This document shows positions 1 to 9,614 of a stretch of DNA of 55,285 nucleotides, in pieces. Below the pieces are notes generated by a model. It saw only the letters and a program-made list of their open reading frames with translations, searched no databases and was not told where the DNA came from. A program made the position numbers and the translations under genes. The stretch covers positions 1 to 55,285 of the forward strand of contig JAFRQF010000015.1 of NCBI GenBank assembly GCA_017428765.1. Reading direction: 5' to 3'. The stretch comes from Erysipelotrichaceae bacterium. GTDB lineage: Bacteria > Bacillota_I > Bacilli_A > Erysipelotrichales > Erysipelotrichaceae. Numbering within the stretch: the stretch's first letter is position 1; each line of letters opens with the position of its first letter.

Positions 1-59
1 AACCCCATATTATCATTATTTCTGAGATTTGCAATATTGAGGTTATTTAAGTAGAGATG

Positions 60-411
60 AATAAGATGGTAGTCCATCGTAGTATTGAGCTCCATCAAGA
101 GGCTGCGATGGGTACGTTTGTAATAATGAATGATCTTATTCCTGCTGTCCTGTCTTTTATCTTTGTCCTTTTCTTTTCTTATCTCTGACTTAAGGATAAC
201 AGATATGATTTATATTGTCCTTGTTCATATATGGATAAGGATTATTTATAAGAAATATACTTATTGTTTAGATCTTATCCACTTTAATAGATGATTGATT
301 CTGTCAGGTTTGTATTGATACCTATCATAAACACCATGGTATCCCATTACAGTTTTGAGCTCTTCAAGAAGCCACGATAGGTACGTTTGTTGAATGCTTT
401 TTTGATCTTCC
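60..411. repeat. Two diverged copies of a ~80-bp segment
   Basis: Positions about 65-146 and 325-411 are recognisably related, sharing blocks such as TTGAGCTC, TCAAGA and GGTACGTTTG in the same order and spacing. On the minus strand copy two reads as the middle of a 65-codon ORF (261-458) with residues LLEELKTVMGYH. Copy one, in a shifted frame, reads LLMELNTTMDYH and is open to the window edge. These look like decayed paralogous gene fragments of unknown family. No other gene is visible in bases 1-460. Confidence 0.35.
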
Positions 412-458
412 TTCTGGCTGTCTCTCCCTCTCTTTGCAATTCGAAAGTAATATGTCAA
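261..458 (-). CDS. Short hypothetical ORF, possibly a gene remnant
   Basis: A 65-codon leftward ORF, rich in basic and aromatic residues (core TYLSWLLEELKTVMGYH). There is no convincing ribosome site before its ATG and no family I recognise. It contains one copy of the diverged repeat described at 60-411, whose other copy is out of frame relative to it. It lies just beyond the terminator of the PTS operon, so it would need its own promoter. I regard it as a likely fragment rather than a working gene. Confidence 0.25.
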   Translation of the reverse strand: MTYYFRIAKRGRDSQKEDQKSIQQTYLSWLLEELKTVMGYHGVYDRYQYKPDRINHLLKWIRSKQ

Positions 459-460
459 AA

Positions 461-493
461 GAAGAAAATCCTTGTACGAAATCGGACAAGGAT
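461..493 (-). terminator. Intrinsic terminator of the beta-glucoside PTS operon
   Basis: ATCCTTGT at 468-475 pairs perfectly with ACAAGGAT at 486-493. On the minus strand the stem is followed by TTTTCTTCTTTT. It lies 37 nt past the EIIA stop and closes the operon. Confidence 0.75.
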
Positions 494-529
494 CTGATGT
501 TTACAATGATTTCTGACTGATTGCGATTT

Positions 530-1042
530 CTATTTCGTGACTTTCTGTCCTCTTGTGACTGCTTGCGGATCGATGAAATCTAACTCTTTATCATTGGGAT
601 TGGTAATAATTAACATCGTAGACATGTCATAGGTCTTGGATAACTTGGCAACATCGACCTCAACGATCGGATCGCCCGCCTTGACGCTGTCGCCCTGCTT
701 CTTGCTTAAGACCTTGAAACCGTCACCGTTGGCATTGACCGTATCAACACCGCAATGGACCAGTAATTCGACACCATTGTTCATCAGTATGCCATAGGCA
801 TGACCGGTAGGGAACAGTACGCCCAAAGTGCCGTTGGCCGGTGAGCACAGCACGACCTTGTTTGCATTGTACTTGAAAGCAGTGGACTTGCCCATCATCT
901 GCTCGGCAAAAACAGGATCGGAGACAGTCGCGATATCGATCAGTTCGCCATCAGCCAAAGCGACGATATCCTCATCGGAAACATTCAGTTCAGGTAATGC
1001 TACCTCTTCTTCTTTTTTAAATAATTTGTCAAATAAGCCCAT
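530..1042 (-). CDS. PTS glucose-family EIIA protein
   Basis: Cytoplasmic phosphocarrier that takes phosphate from HPr and passes it to an EIIB domain. The 170-residue length and fold motifs match single-domain EIIA-Glc (Crr) proteins. The two active-site histidines are visible as H81 in FPTGHAYG and H96 in LLVHCGVD, and the usual carbohydrate-linked valve sequence (SKKQGDSVKAGDPI) follows. It starts 1 nt after the phospho-beta-glucosidase stop and is the last gene of the operon, so it most likely serves the EIIBC at 3344-4735, which lacks its own EIIA domain. It could also phosphorylate the second EIIBC at 10511-11920, which likewise has no EIIA beside it. Known EIIA-Glc proteins also regulate other transporters; nothing here shows that directly. 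Confidence 0.93.
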   Translation of the reverse strand: MGLFDKLFKKEEEVALPELNVSDEDIVALADGELIDIATVSDPVFAEQMMGKSTAFKYNANKVVLCSPANGTLGVLFPTGHAYGILMNNGVELLVHCGVDTVNANGDGFKVLSKKQGDSVKAGDPIVEVDVAKLSKTYDMSTMLIITNPNDKELDFIDPQAVTRGQKVTK

Positions 1043-1043
1043 G

Positions 1044-2531
<1,488 letters not shown>

Positions 2532-2560
2532 TCAATTGAACTCATGCGCAATAATAATCA

Positions 2561-2583
2561 AAGAACCCGATATTCAGGTTCTT
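2561..2583 (-). terminator. Intra-operon hairpin, possible attenuator
   Basis: AAGAACC (2561-2567) and GGTTCTT (2577-2583) form a 7-bp stem that overlaps the stop of the deacetylase gene. The following tract on the minus strand is only moderately U-rich (TGATTATTATT). It could partly terminate or stabilise the mRNA between the deacetylase and glucosidase genes. Confidence 0.45.
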
Positions 2584-3340
2584 ATAGCTCATCGTAAGTA
2601 ATCAGTTCTACTTTTTGATTATTAATCCATCTGATCATTTCCGGATCAGTCAGCATCTCCACTTCTTTCGTGCGGTTGACCGTAAGTGAAGAGACCTTAA
2701 GGATATAGGCATCAAGATATCCCGGATGAGCAACGAAGATATCTATGACGGATTCATCTTCATCCATCACCAGTTTCTTCAGCGATGCATAAGGATCATA
2801 GTCCGGTCCCATGGAATCGATCGTCATACGAAGAAGCTTGTCTGCATATTGCATCGGCTTTGCATCAAAACCGACCGGGAACATCTTCAGATCATGCTTT
2901 TGTGCAACGATAGACAAGGCCTTCATGAAATTCATTGATGCGATCGCATGCCCTTCAAAGTAATGCGGCTTTTCACCAGTCAGCTTTTTAAACTCCTGGT
3001 ATTGTGCTTCGATCTCTATGACGGCCTCATTGACATCAACGATGTCATTACCGTTTCCGAAATTTTCACGATACTCTTTTGACGTCTTGAACTCGCCGTT
3101 TTCCTGAACAAGAGACGGGATCAGTTTCGGATCGCTCAAGGGTCTTCCTGCACAGATATTGGTATGCTGGCCAAGACAGACGCCATAGTCTTTTATCATC
3201 TCGACACCTTCTTGCGCATTTTCCATATTTGGCATCAGACCGACGCTTTGAATCAGACCTGCTCTGACGCTGTCGGCGATCCCCAGATTGATTCCTCTGG
3301 AAAACCCGAGATCATCTGCCCGGATGAGGATCTTCTTCAT
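2582..3340 (-). CDS. ChbG/YdjC-family carbohydrate deacetylase
   Basis: A 252-residue protein with the ChbG/YdjC N-terminal motif RADDLGFSRGIN (metal-binding Asp pair), a GQHTN histidine motif near residue 78 and the conserved GHAIAS histidine near residue 136. Known members remove the acetyl group from phosphorylated or free chito-oligosaccharides. Its place between a beta-glucoside-type EIIBC (3-nt gap) and a phospho-beta-glucosidase suggests the imported disaccharide can be N-acetylated, so a diacetylchitobiose-like substrate is possible. It is cytoplasmic, with no signal peptide. The assignment to the family is firm; the substrate is inference. Confidence 0.88.
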   Translation of the reverse strand: MKKILIRADDLGFSRGINLGIADSVRAGLIQSVGLMPNMENAQEGVEMIKDYGVCLGQHTNICAGRPLSDPKLIPSLVQENGEFKTSKEYRENFGNGNDIVDVNEAVIEIEAQYQEFKKLTGEKPHYFEGHAIASMNFMKALSIVAQKHDLKMFPVGFDAKPMQYADKLLRMTIDSMGPDYDPYASLKKLVMDEDESVIDIFVAHPGYLDAYILKVSSLTVNRTKEVEMLTDPEMIRWINNQKVELITYDEL

Positions 3341-3343
3341 AAA

Positions 3344-4735
3344 CTAAGCCTTATCATCCAGACCGAGCATGTATGTTGCGATAGCCGCACCGACCATCGC
3401 GATCACGCAAGAGATGATACCATTGACAAGATTGCCTGTTCCTTCGCCAATGTAACCCAGAACCATCAGGACGTTGGTTGAAGTCAAAGCATAGACATTG
3501 ACGTGCATCAGACCGGCATACAAGCCACCCAAAGCAGCACCAATCGCCATTCCGATCAGAGGCTTGCGGTATTTGACGCCTGTGCCGTATAAAGCCGGTT
3601 CAGTGACACCGCCTAAGAAGCCGGCGATGAAATAACCGATATTTTCTGATTTTTCTTCTTTATCTTTGATCAGTAAAGCTGCACCCAGAGCCATACCGAA
3701 GGCTGCAAACGTTGCGCAGCAGGCAGCTGGGGAAACGATGCCTTCATGGCCTGTCGTGAACATGACAGTCATCATCGTGACGGCTAATACCAGATGCATA
3801 CCGGACATGACCAGGAATTCCCACAATGCAGCGATGATCGCCACTGCAATGAATCCGCCGACGTTGCCAAGGCTTAACAGGGCTGTACCGATCCCGGTAC
3901 CGACGAAATTGCCTAAAGGTGCCAATGCGCATAAAGCAACCGGAACCATGACTGCGATCGTTAAGAACGGCGCGAAGATCGTTCTCAGCGTTGCCGGAAT
4001 GACCTTATTGAAGAACTTTTCAACATAAGACATGACCCAGACCGACAGAATGATCGGCAAGATCGTCTGTGAATAGTTGGCAACACTTGCCGGAATGCCG
4101 TAGACCTTTAAGGTCTGGACACCGTTATTTGCCAACGCGATCAGTTCCGGAGCGATCAGGATCCCTCCCATCAGCATGCCCAGCGCCGGATTGACACCCA
4201 GCTTCTTGGATGCAGTGTAACCGATGTAGATCGGCATGAAGTAGAAACCGGCATTGTAGACCATGCCAAGGACCGTATAAAGGTCACTCGTTTCAGAGAT
4301 GACACCGAGCATCTGCGGACCTAAGACCGACTGAACAGTTCTGAATAAAGCAGCTGCCAGGATCAGCGGGATCAGCGGTGTCAGCGATCCGGAAAGATAA
4401 TTCAGTGTGTTGTTGAAGGCAGACTTGAATGTCAGCTTCTCTTTCGGTGCATCGACATTCTCTTCGATCGCTTTCTGGGCGACGAAACCGCCCTGTCTGA
4501 CCACCTCGTCATAGACCTTGTCGACCGTCTGACCGACGATGATCTGATGCTGACCACCCTGATTGACATAACCCATGACGCCCTTGGTGTTCCTGATGCC
4601 ATCGACATCGACCTTGGAATCATCGACGACATTGAAGCGTAAGCGGGTCATGCAGTGAGTGACGTTTGTGACGTTTTCTTTACCGCCGACAGCTTTGATC
4701 ACATCATTTGCGATCGTTTCGAAATTATTTGCCAT
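3344..4735 (-). CDS. PTS EIIBC, beta-glucoside/sucrose family
   Basis: Membrane permease of 463 residues. An N-terminal EIIB domain (about 1-85) carries the phosphorylated cysteine C28 in VTHCMTRLRF. It is followed by a ten-helix-type EIIC domain of the glucose superfamily, with the GGVTEPALYG motif near the end. No EIIA domain is fused; a separate EIIA closes the operon. It is the first gene of the operon, with a GGGAGG ribosome site before the ATG. It imports and phosphorylates a beta-glucoside-type sugar which the GH1 enzyme then cleaves. The substrate is inferred from neighbours only. Confidence 0.93.
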   Translation of the reverse strand: MANNFETIANDVIKAVGGKENVTNVTHCMTRLRFNVVDDSKVDVDGIRNTKGVMGYVNQGGQHQIIVGQTVDKVYDEVVRQGGFVAQKAIEENVDAPKEKLTFKSAFNNTLNYLSGSLTPLIPLILAAALFRTVQSVLGPQMLGVISETSDLYTVLGMVYNAGFYFMPIYIGYTASKKLGVNPALGMLMGGILIAPELIALANNGVQTLKVYGIPASVANYSQTILPIILSVWVMSYVEKFFNKVIPATLRTIFAPFLTIAVMVPVALCALAPLGNFVGTGIGTALLSLGNVGGFIAVAIIAALWEFLVMSGMHLVLAVTMMTVMFTTGHEGIVSPAACCATFAAFGMALGAALLIKDKEEKSENIGYFIAGFLGGVTEPALYGTGVKYRKPLIGMAIGAALGGLYAGLMHVNVYALTSTNVLMVLGYIGEGTGNLVNGIISCVIAMVGAAIATYMLGLDDKA

Positions 4736-4899
4736 TCTTCCTCCCTTTTTACATCAATTTTCGCTGCTCCGTTTTTCCTTGTACTATAATGAATTTGAGC
4801 AGATTTGATGCATATTTCTCTATCTGATCCCAGTATAGCGTTTACAATATCCGTCAATCTACGACATAAACCCAGCATAATTACGACAATTTTCTACCT
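4736..4899. promoter_or_regulatory. Divergent control region of the PTS operon and AraC gene
   Basis: This 164-bp region separates two divergent starts. On the minus strand a TATACT box (+ strand complement near 4840) is a possible -10 for the PTS operon, leaving a leader of roughly 100 nt, but no good -35 accompanies it. On the plus strand CATAAT (4876-4881) and GACAAT (4885-4890) are candidate -10 boxes for the regulator, which has no evident ribosome site. The AraC-type protein probably binds here. Confidence 0.4.
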
Positions 4900-5961
4900 A
4901 TGAACAGAGAAGAGATCCAAAAACACTTGAATGAGCTGAGTGATTCAGAGATCAGCTATCGGGAACACCCCGAAAAGATCCTGAATGAGTTTTATCTCGC
5001 CTTGGACCAAATGGGCCTGAAAGATGAAAACGGCGTCTATCTTTTTCCCGAATCTCTGATCAGAAACCAGAGTCAGTATACTCATTCCACCCATCATGGC
5101 TTCTGGGACATCCTTGAAAAAAGCGAACACCAGAACGACTTCGTATTAAAAAAAGCGACCCGCTTTTATCGCGAGCCTTTTATGAAAGCCGATTTTATCG
5201 TCATCCGCTACGTCTATGCGGGAGAATGCATCATCTATACCCCGAACAAGAAGATCGTCTTGCATGAAAACGATGCGATCATGATCGACGCCGGCTTCAT
5301 CATCTCTCAGGAACTGAAACACGAAGAAGACACCGTCTTCTCCTTCCTCTTCACAAAAGAGTTTATCCTGAATCTTCTAAAACAAGGTCCTCCGATCTCA
5401 AACGAGATCACCCGCTTCTTCTTCGATTACGTCAATCAGAACAGCCAGCAGAACTGCCAGATCTACCACGGTGACAGGAACCGTCTCATCAAAGACGCCA
5501 TCGAAGGAATGATCTGTGAATACCTCGATCCGGTCAACGAAGGCGGAAAAGCGCTGCTGGAGAGTTATCTGAATATCTTTCTGATCCAGTTATCGACTTG
5601 TGAAGCGGAGATCGAAAACGAATACAAAGAAGATATTTCGCGCATCGCCGGAATGCTGAACTACATCAATCTGAACTATATCGATGTCGATCTTAACACG
5701 CTCGCCGATCTCTATGGCTACAATCCCAAATACATATCACGGCTGTTCAAAAAGATCACCGGCGTCAATCTGAAAGACTATATCTACAAAAAGAAACTCG
5801 ATTCCTTCTGCAGTTATCTTCTGAATTCCGACATGCCGATCCAGGAGATCCTGGCTGATCTTAACATATCCAGTGAAGCCTTCTTCTTCAACAGATTAAA
5901 AGAAGTCTACAGCGTTTCTCCTGCCCAGTATCGGAAACAGAAGATGATAACAGGATCCTGA
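4900..5961 (+). CDS. AraC-family transcriptional regulator
   Basis: A 353-residue regulator. The C-terminal ~100 residues hold the double helix-turn-helix of the AraC family (LADLYGYNPKYISRLFKKITG, then IQEILADLNISSEAFFFNRLKEV and the SPAQYRK end). The N-terminal half has a cupin-like sensor pattern (YAGECIIYTPNKK followed by a beta-rich stretch). It is transcribed divergently from the PTS operon and likely senses its sugar or sugar phosphate. No Shine-Dalgarno site is seen before the ATG. Its stop lies only 6 bp from the stop of the convergent sirtuin gene, so the two share no space for a separate terminator. Confidence 0.9.
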   Translation: MNREEIQKHLNELSDSEISYREHPEKILNEFYLALDQMGLKDENGVYLFPESLIRNQSQYTHSTHHGFWDILEKSEHQNDFVLKKATRFYREPFMKADFIVIRYVYAGECIIYTPNKKIVLHENDAIMIDAGFIISQELKHEEDTVFSFLFTKEFILNLLKQGPPISNEITRFFFDYVNQNSQQNCQIYHGDRNRLIKDAIEGMICEYLDPVNEGGKALLESYLNIFLIQLSTCEAEIENEYKEDISRIAGMLNYINLNYIDVDLNTLADLYGYNPKYISRLFKKITGVNLKDYIYKKKLDSFCSYLLNSDMPIQEILADLNISSEAFFFNRLKEVYSVSPAQYRKQKMITGS

Positions 5962-5967
5962 TTCGTC

Positions 5968-6882
5968 CTATTTCAGTTTTTCCAGAATCGTTCCGATATC
6001 TCCATCAATGCAGATTGACCGTTCTTCGATCTCTTGCGTCGTATAGGCTTCACCGTAATTCAGACAGGCATAGGTCGCGTTTTTCCATCGTTCTGTCATT
6101 TGTATGAAAGGCACTTTAATGATGACCGGTGTATTGAAACCGACGGCCAGTTCCAGAAACAGAATCTTCATATCCTGATGCCTTCGTAAGAAATCAGAAT
6201 ATCTTTGTGCCGCTTCATCCCAGCCTTCATCCTGAACAAAGAGATCATCCGACCTGAGATTCATCGTCATCGGCTCGCCACAGACCGGACAGACCGGGAA
6301 TAGTTCTTCCGGAACACTCATCTTCAGTTCTCTGTTTTCCGGAACGATCAGTTCATTTTCTTCTCCGATCGAAAAGCCTTGTGAGAGAACCATCTTCCTT
6401 ATGATCTCTTCATTGTCATAGGTCTTCTGATGGCAGGGTTTTGAACACTGAAAGAGTCCGTAATCCCCTTGTGTATAGAAGAGTCTTTTCTTATCAAAAC
6501 CCGCTTTCTGGAAACAGTGATCGACATTGGTCGTGATGACAAAGTAATCTTTATCTTTCACAAGATCCAGAAGTTCTTCATAGACCGGTTTCGGTGTTTT
6601 TGTATATCGGTTGATCCAGATATAGCGGCTCCAGAACGCCCAGAACTCTCCCTTTGAAGGATAAGGATAAAAGCCACCGGAATACATATCTTCAAAACCA
6701 TAATTCTTTATGAAATCCGAGAAGTATTTTTCAAAACGTTCGCCTGTATAGATATATCCTGCGGAAGTGGAAAGACCGGCACCGGCACCGATGACGATCG
6801 CATCCGCTTCATTGATGGCGTTCCTCAATCTGAGGATATTTTCTTTAAGATCTCTTTTTTCCGCTTTGATCAGATTCAACAT
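5968..6882 (-). CDS. SirTM-type sirtuin (protein ADP-ribosyltransferase)
   Basis: Sirtuin fold of about 304 residues: NAD-binding GAGAGLSTSAG near residue 33, TTNVDHCFQKAG near 120, and two zinc-binding pairs (CSKPC and CPVC). Where deacetylating sirtuins have the catalytic histidine, this protein has TQGDYG, a glutamine. That substitution marks the SirTM class, whose characterised members transfer ADP-ribose to a protein rather than deacetylate. The gene directly follows a zinc macrodomain gene, the known partner that removes ADP-ribose. The start at 6882 is chosen because AGAGGG is correctly spaced from that ATG; a GTG at 6891 would overlap the macrodomain stop by 4 nt and sits too close to the ribosome site. 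In characterised loci the target is a lipoylated GcvH-like protein; none is present here. Confidence 0.88.
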   Translation of the reverse strand: MLNLIKAEKRDLKENILRLRNAINEADAIVIGAGAGLSTSAGYIYTGERFEKYFSDFIKNYGFEDMYSGGFYPYPSKGEFWAFWSRYIWINRYTKTPKPVYEELLDLVKDKDYFVITTNVDHCFQKAGFDKKRLFYTQGDYGLFQCSKPCHQKTYDNEEIIRKMVLSQGFSIGEENELIVPENRELKMSVPEELFPVCPVCGEPMTMNLRSDDLFVQDEGWDEAAQRYSDFLRRHQDMKILFLELAVGFNTPVIIKVPFIQMTERWKNATYACLNYGEAYTTQEIEERSICIDGDIGTILEKLK

Positions 6883-6887
6883 GGCGT

Positions 6888-7676
6888 TCACCCTCTTTCA
6901 TACGAACTGAGCAGTTTTTCATAGATATCAAGATCGCTGTCCTTGAAGACGTTGAAGATGACATCGATCTTATGATCTGCTTCCTTTTTAAACGCCTGAA
7001 CTGTTTCGATCGCGATCTTGGCTGCAAGCAGATTCGGGAAGTGGAATTCTCCTGTCGAGATGCAACAGAAGGCAATACTTTTCAAACCGTTTTCTACGGC
7101 AATATTCAGACAGGAACGGTAACACGATTTGAGCAGTTTCTCATCTTCCTGCCGCACCCTATCATAGATGATCGGACCCACGGTATGGATCACATAGCTG
7201 CAAGGCAGATCGTAGGCCGGAGTGATCTTCGCCTTGCCGGTCTCTTCCTCATGTCCCTGCATGGCCATGATCCTTGCGCAATGATTTCTTAAACGGATGC
7301 CCGCATACGTATGGATGCAGTTATCGATGCAGCTGTGGCATGGCACATAACAGCCGGTCATCCCGCTGTTGGCTGCATTGACGATCGCATCACACTTCAA
7401 CGTTGTGATATCACCTTGCCAGAGATAGATTCCTTCTTCAACCGGCTTCAATTCCTTATAATCTGTGATGCCCTTCTCTTTGATCGCTTCGGACAGATAT
7501 TCGTCCTGAACTTTCAGAAAGTCTTCACCGATTTCATTAGGCATACGGATGTTCATCAAAGAACGGAGCAGCTGTTTCTGTTCCTCTGCGTTATCGGGGA
7601 TCATTATCTTTTTAAACCCCTCTTCCTCATTCAGAAGATAGCGGATCAGATATTCTCTTCTTTCATTCTGCTCCAT
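6888..7676 (-). CDS. Zinc macrodomain protein (ADP-ribosyl hydrolase)
   Basis: About 262 residues. The macrodomain core begins with LWQGDITTLKCDAIVNAANS and continues into a cysteine/histidine motif, GCYVPCHSCIDNCIH, that coordinates a catalytic zinc in the Zn-macro class linked to SirTM sirtuins. The family hydrolyses ADP-ribose from protein side chains, so it should reverse the neighbouring sirtuin. The ATG at 7676 is chosen: AGAGGATCTGAA precedes it and it falls 1 nt after the nitroreductase stop. An upstream start at 7745 would run 68 nt into that gene. Operon order nitroreductase, macrodomain, sirtuin supports co-expression. Confidence 0.9.
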   Translation of the reverse strand: MEQNERREYLIRYLLNEEEGFKKIMIPDNAEEQKQLLRSLMNIRMPNEIGEDFLKVQDEYLSEAIKEKGITDYKELKPVEEGIYLWQGDITTLKCDAIVNAANSGMTGCYVPCHSCIDNCIHTYAGIRLRNHCARIMAMQGHEEETGKAKITPAYDLPCSYVIHTVGPIIYDRVRQEDEKLLKSCYRSCLNIAVENGLKSIAFCCISTGEFHFPNLLAAKIAIETVQAFKKEADHKIDVIFNVFKDSDLDIYEKLLSSYERG

Positions 7677-7677
7677 T

Positions 7678-8562
7678 TCAGATCCTCTTTTCCCCGCTGA
7701 AACGATGGACCTTTGCGCCCTTGTCTTTCTGAACGCCCCTGGCATATTTTATTTCCGGATAGCCAAAACCGACAATTAAACCGGTATAGTGATTCAAAGG
7801 GATATTCAGCATCTTTCTGGCTTCCGGTGCCAGTTCATTGAGCACTTCCGCTGAATAGGACATGATGATCGTTCCTAAGCCGAAGGCATTGCACAACAGT
7901 TCAAAATAAGCGGTCGCGATGATGCAGTCTGCCTTGGCATCTTCGCCCCATTTGCCTGAACATTTGCTGTGGGCAATAAAAAGATGCGGTGCCCCGCAAA
8001 ACAGCAGGTCATCTTTGCGGATGCTGCCCTCAGACTCCTTCATCTTCTTATAAAAGAAATCGGAAAAACTGTGCGTATGAATGTGCTTTGATGTCTTTTC
8101 TTCCATGACCGGATAGGCCTTGTCCCATATTTCCTTGACTCTGTCCATATCATCGATGATCGTATATTCCACACCCATCGCATTGCCTCCAGTCGGCGCA
8201 TTGTTCATTGCCCTCAGGATGCGGTCCAGGATCGCAGGGTCCACATTCTTTTTCAGATAACGGCGGCAAGACCGGCGATTGGAAACAAGGCTCTCCATAT
8301 ACTCGCCCATCTGTTCCGGCACCGGTTCAAGAGAATCAGAAGGATCCTTGCCAAAGATCGATATGGCCGCTTGCGGACATACCGCCAGGCAATGCTGGCA
8401 CTTCCAGCAGCCCTTCCAGCCGAAACGCTCGAAGGGTTTCATTTCCGGATAACCGTCTTTGCCAAAACGCAAGACCATACCGGCGCAGGTATTGATACAT
8501 CTTCCGCAGCGGATACACAGATCCTTATCGACTTTAAAATGTGTTCTTTCTTCAAACCCCAT
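7678..8562 (-). CDS. Ferredoxin-nitroreductase fusion protein
   Basis: A 294-residue protein. Residues about 10-75 carry two 4Fe-4S binding motifs (CIRCGRCINTC and CWKCQHCLAVCP); the rest is an FMN-dependent nitroreductase domain (NRRSCRRYLKK, NAPTGGNAMGVEYT). Members of this fused family transfer electrons from ferredoxin-type clusters to flavin and act on quinones, nitro compounds or related electron acceptors in anaerobes. It sits between a LamG-like gene (5-nt gap) and the macrodomain gene (1-nt gap), so it is part of the ADP-ribosylation operon. A redox link to that switch is plausible but not shown. Confidence 0.9.
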   Translation of the reverse strand: MGFEERTHFKVDKDLCIRCGRCINTCAGMVLRFGKDGYPEMKPFERFGWKGCWKCQHCLAVCPQAAISIFGKDPSDSLEPVPEQMGEYMESLVSNRRSCRRYLKKNVDPAILDRILRAMNNAPTGGNAMGVEYTIIDDMDRVKEIWDKAYPVMEEKTSKHIHTHSFSDFFYKKMKESEGSIRKDDLLFCGAPHLFIAHSKCSGKWGEDAKADCIIATAYFELLCNAFGLGTIIMSYSAEVLNELAPEARKMLNIPLNHYTGLIVGFGYPEIKYARGVQKDKGAKVHRFSGEKRI

Positions 8563-8567
8563 CTTTT

Positions 8568-9182
8568 TTATCCTTCCGATATGATCTGAAGATCTTTAAA
8601 AAACGCTTCCGTTCCGATCTCCGAAAAGAAGCCGACAGATCCGTGGCTGTCAGCTCCGTGTTTCAAATGTCTGATACTCAATACCGGGTCCTTTTCTTCA
8701 TTCAGATAAAAGGCTGCCTCATCCTCATGGATCACGGCCTTCAGATCGATCCATTCATCAAGGCCGTTGCGGATCTCAGCTTCATATTCTGTGATCCCAA
8801 ATTCCCGGAAATATGCAAAAGTATAACCCGGATAAGAGAAGTACTGACATCCGTGGGCTTTTCGCACAGGATCAGCTGTCATCGCGTTAGTCGGTCGGAT
8901 ATAGAACGATTCAAATTCACTGTTGTCCTCATTCACCCTGAACACGATACCGATAAAACCTCTGGCAAAATCCGGCGCATCCGCCAGGAGTCTGCTCCGC
9001 ATCTTGACCTTTATGATACCATTGTGAAAGTCCAGTCCTTTGACCTTGACCAGTGTATTCTCGTCAAACTGCATCAGCTTGTCCTTTTTGACGACGCGCA
9101 GCACTTTTCTGCCATCGATCTCTTTGATCTGCAGATCTGTATGTATTGACTCAAAAAAAGATAACTCTTCCGGTATTCTCAT
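8568..9182 (-). CDS. DUF1080/LamG-like concanavalin-fold protein
   Basis: A 204-residue protein without signal peptide. The pattern ARGFIGIVFRVNEDN followed by FESFYIRPTNA resembles the beta-sandwich domain of the DUF1080 (3-keto-glycoside hydrolase-like) and LamG families, in which an FxxxYxRP stretch is common. No catalytic residues can be assigned. It is the first gene of the operon with nitroreductase, macrodomain and sirtuin, with an AGGTG ribosome site 8 nt before the ATG. Its co-transcription with an ADP-ribosylation pair is unusual. The fold assignment is moderately secure; the function is unknown. Confidence 0.7.
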   Translation of the reverse strand: MRIPEELSFFESIHTDLQIKEIDGRKVLRVVKKDKLMQFDENTLVKVKGLDFHNGIIKVKMRSRLLADAPDFARGFIGIVFRVNEDNSEFESFYIRPTNAMTADPVRKAHGCQYFSYPGYTFAYFREFGITEYEAEIRNGLDEWIDLKAVIHEDEAAFYLNEEKDPVLSIRHLKHGADSHGSVGFFSEIGTEAFFKDLQIISEG

Positions 9183-9248
9183 TAATTTATCACCTGTGGG
9201 CTATTCATAAAGCCGTATACAGTTCTATTTATATAATGTTTTTCTTAT

Positions 9249-9614
9249 TCAGGCAAAGATTTCAATAAACAGCTCACAGATCGCACCGACAACGCATCTC
9301 AGAAGATGCCCTCCATGGATCTGCATTTCCGTGTCCGCTGCATTTACATGAATATGGATCTTATATGCATCTTGTTCATTAACGATGTTGCCACTTAAAG
9401 AACTGATTTCCATCGGGATCTCAAAGTGTCTGGAAACAAAACAGTCATTGACTGAATCATAGACCCGCAGATCAATATCATCAGTAAAGCCGATGCCATC
9501 GATCTTTGCCAGAGACATATTTTCCTTTTTTGCGATCCCTTTGATCGTCTCGATGATCTCTTCGCCTTTTTCAACAGTCAGGAAAACAGTGCTTCCATAT
9601 TTCCGATATTTCAT
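9249..9614 (-). CDS. PPC (DUF296) domain protein
   Basis: A 121-residue single-domain protein resembling the PPC/DUF296 family: an N-terminal beta-alpha pattern, a central VHIHVNAADTEMQIHGGHLL-like stretch in which IHIHVNAAD and GGHLLR supply the family's conserved histidines and glycines, and a final CELFIEIFA strand. Bacterial PPC proteins form trimers; some bind DNA in plants, but bacterial roles are mostly unknown. The gene overlaps the Nif3-like stop by 4 nt and so is translationally coupled to it. It is the last gene of the second PTS operon. About 66 nt without features separate it from the DUF1080-like gene. Confidence 0.82.
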   Translation of the reverse strand: MKYRKYGSTVFLTVEKGEEIIETIKGIAKKENMSLAKIDGIGFTDDIDLRVYDSVNDCFVSRHFEIPMEISSLSGNIVNEQDAYKIHIHVNAADTEMQIHGGHLLRCVVGAICELFIEIFA

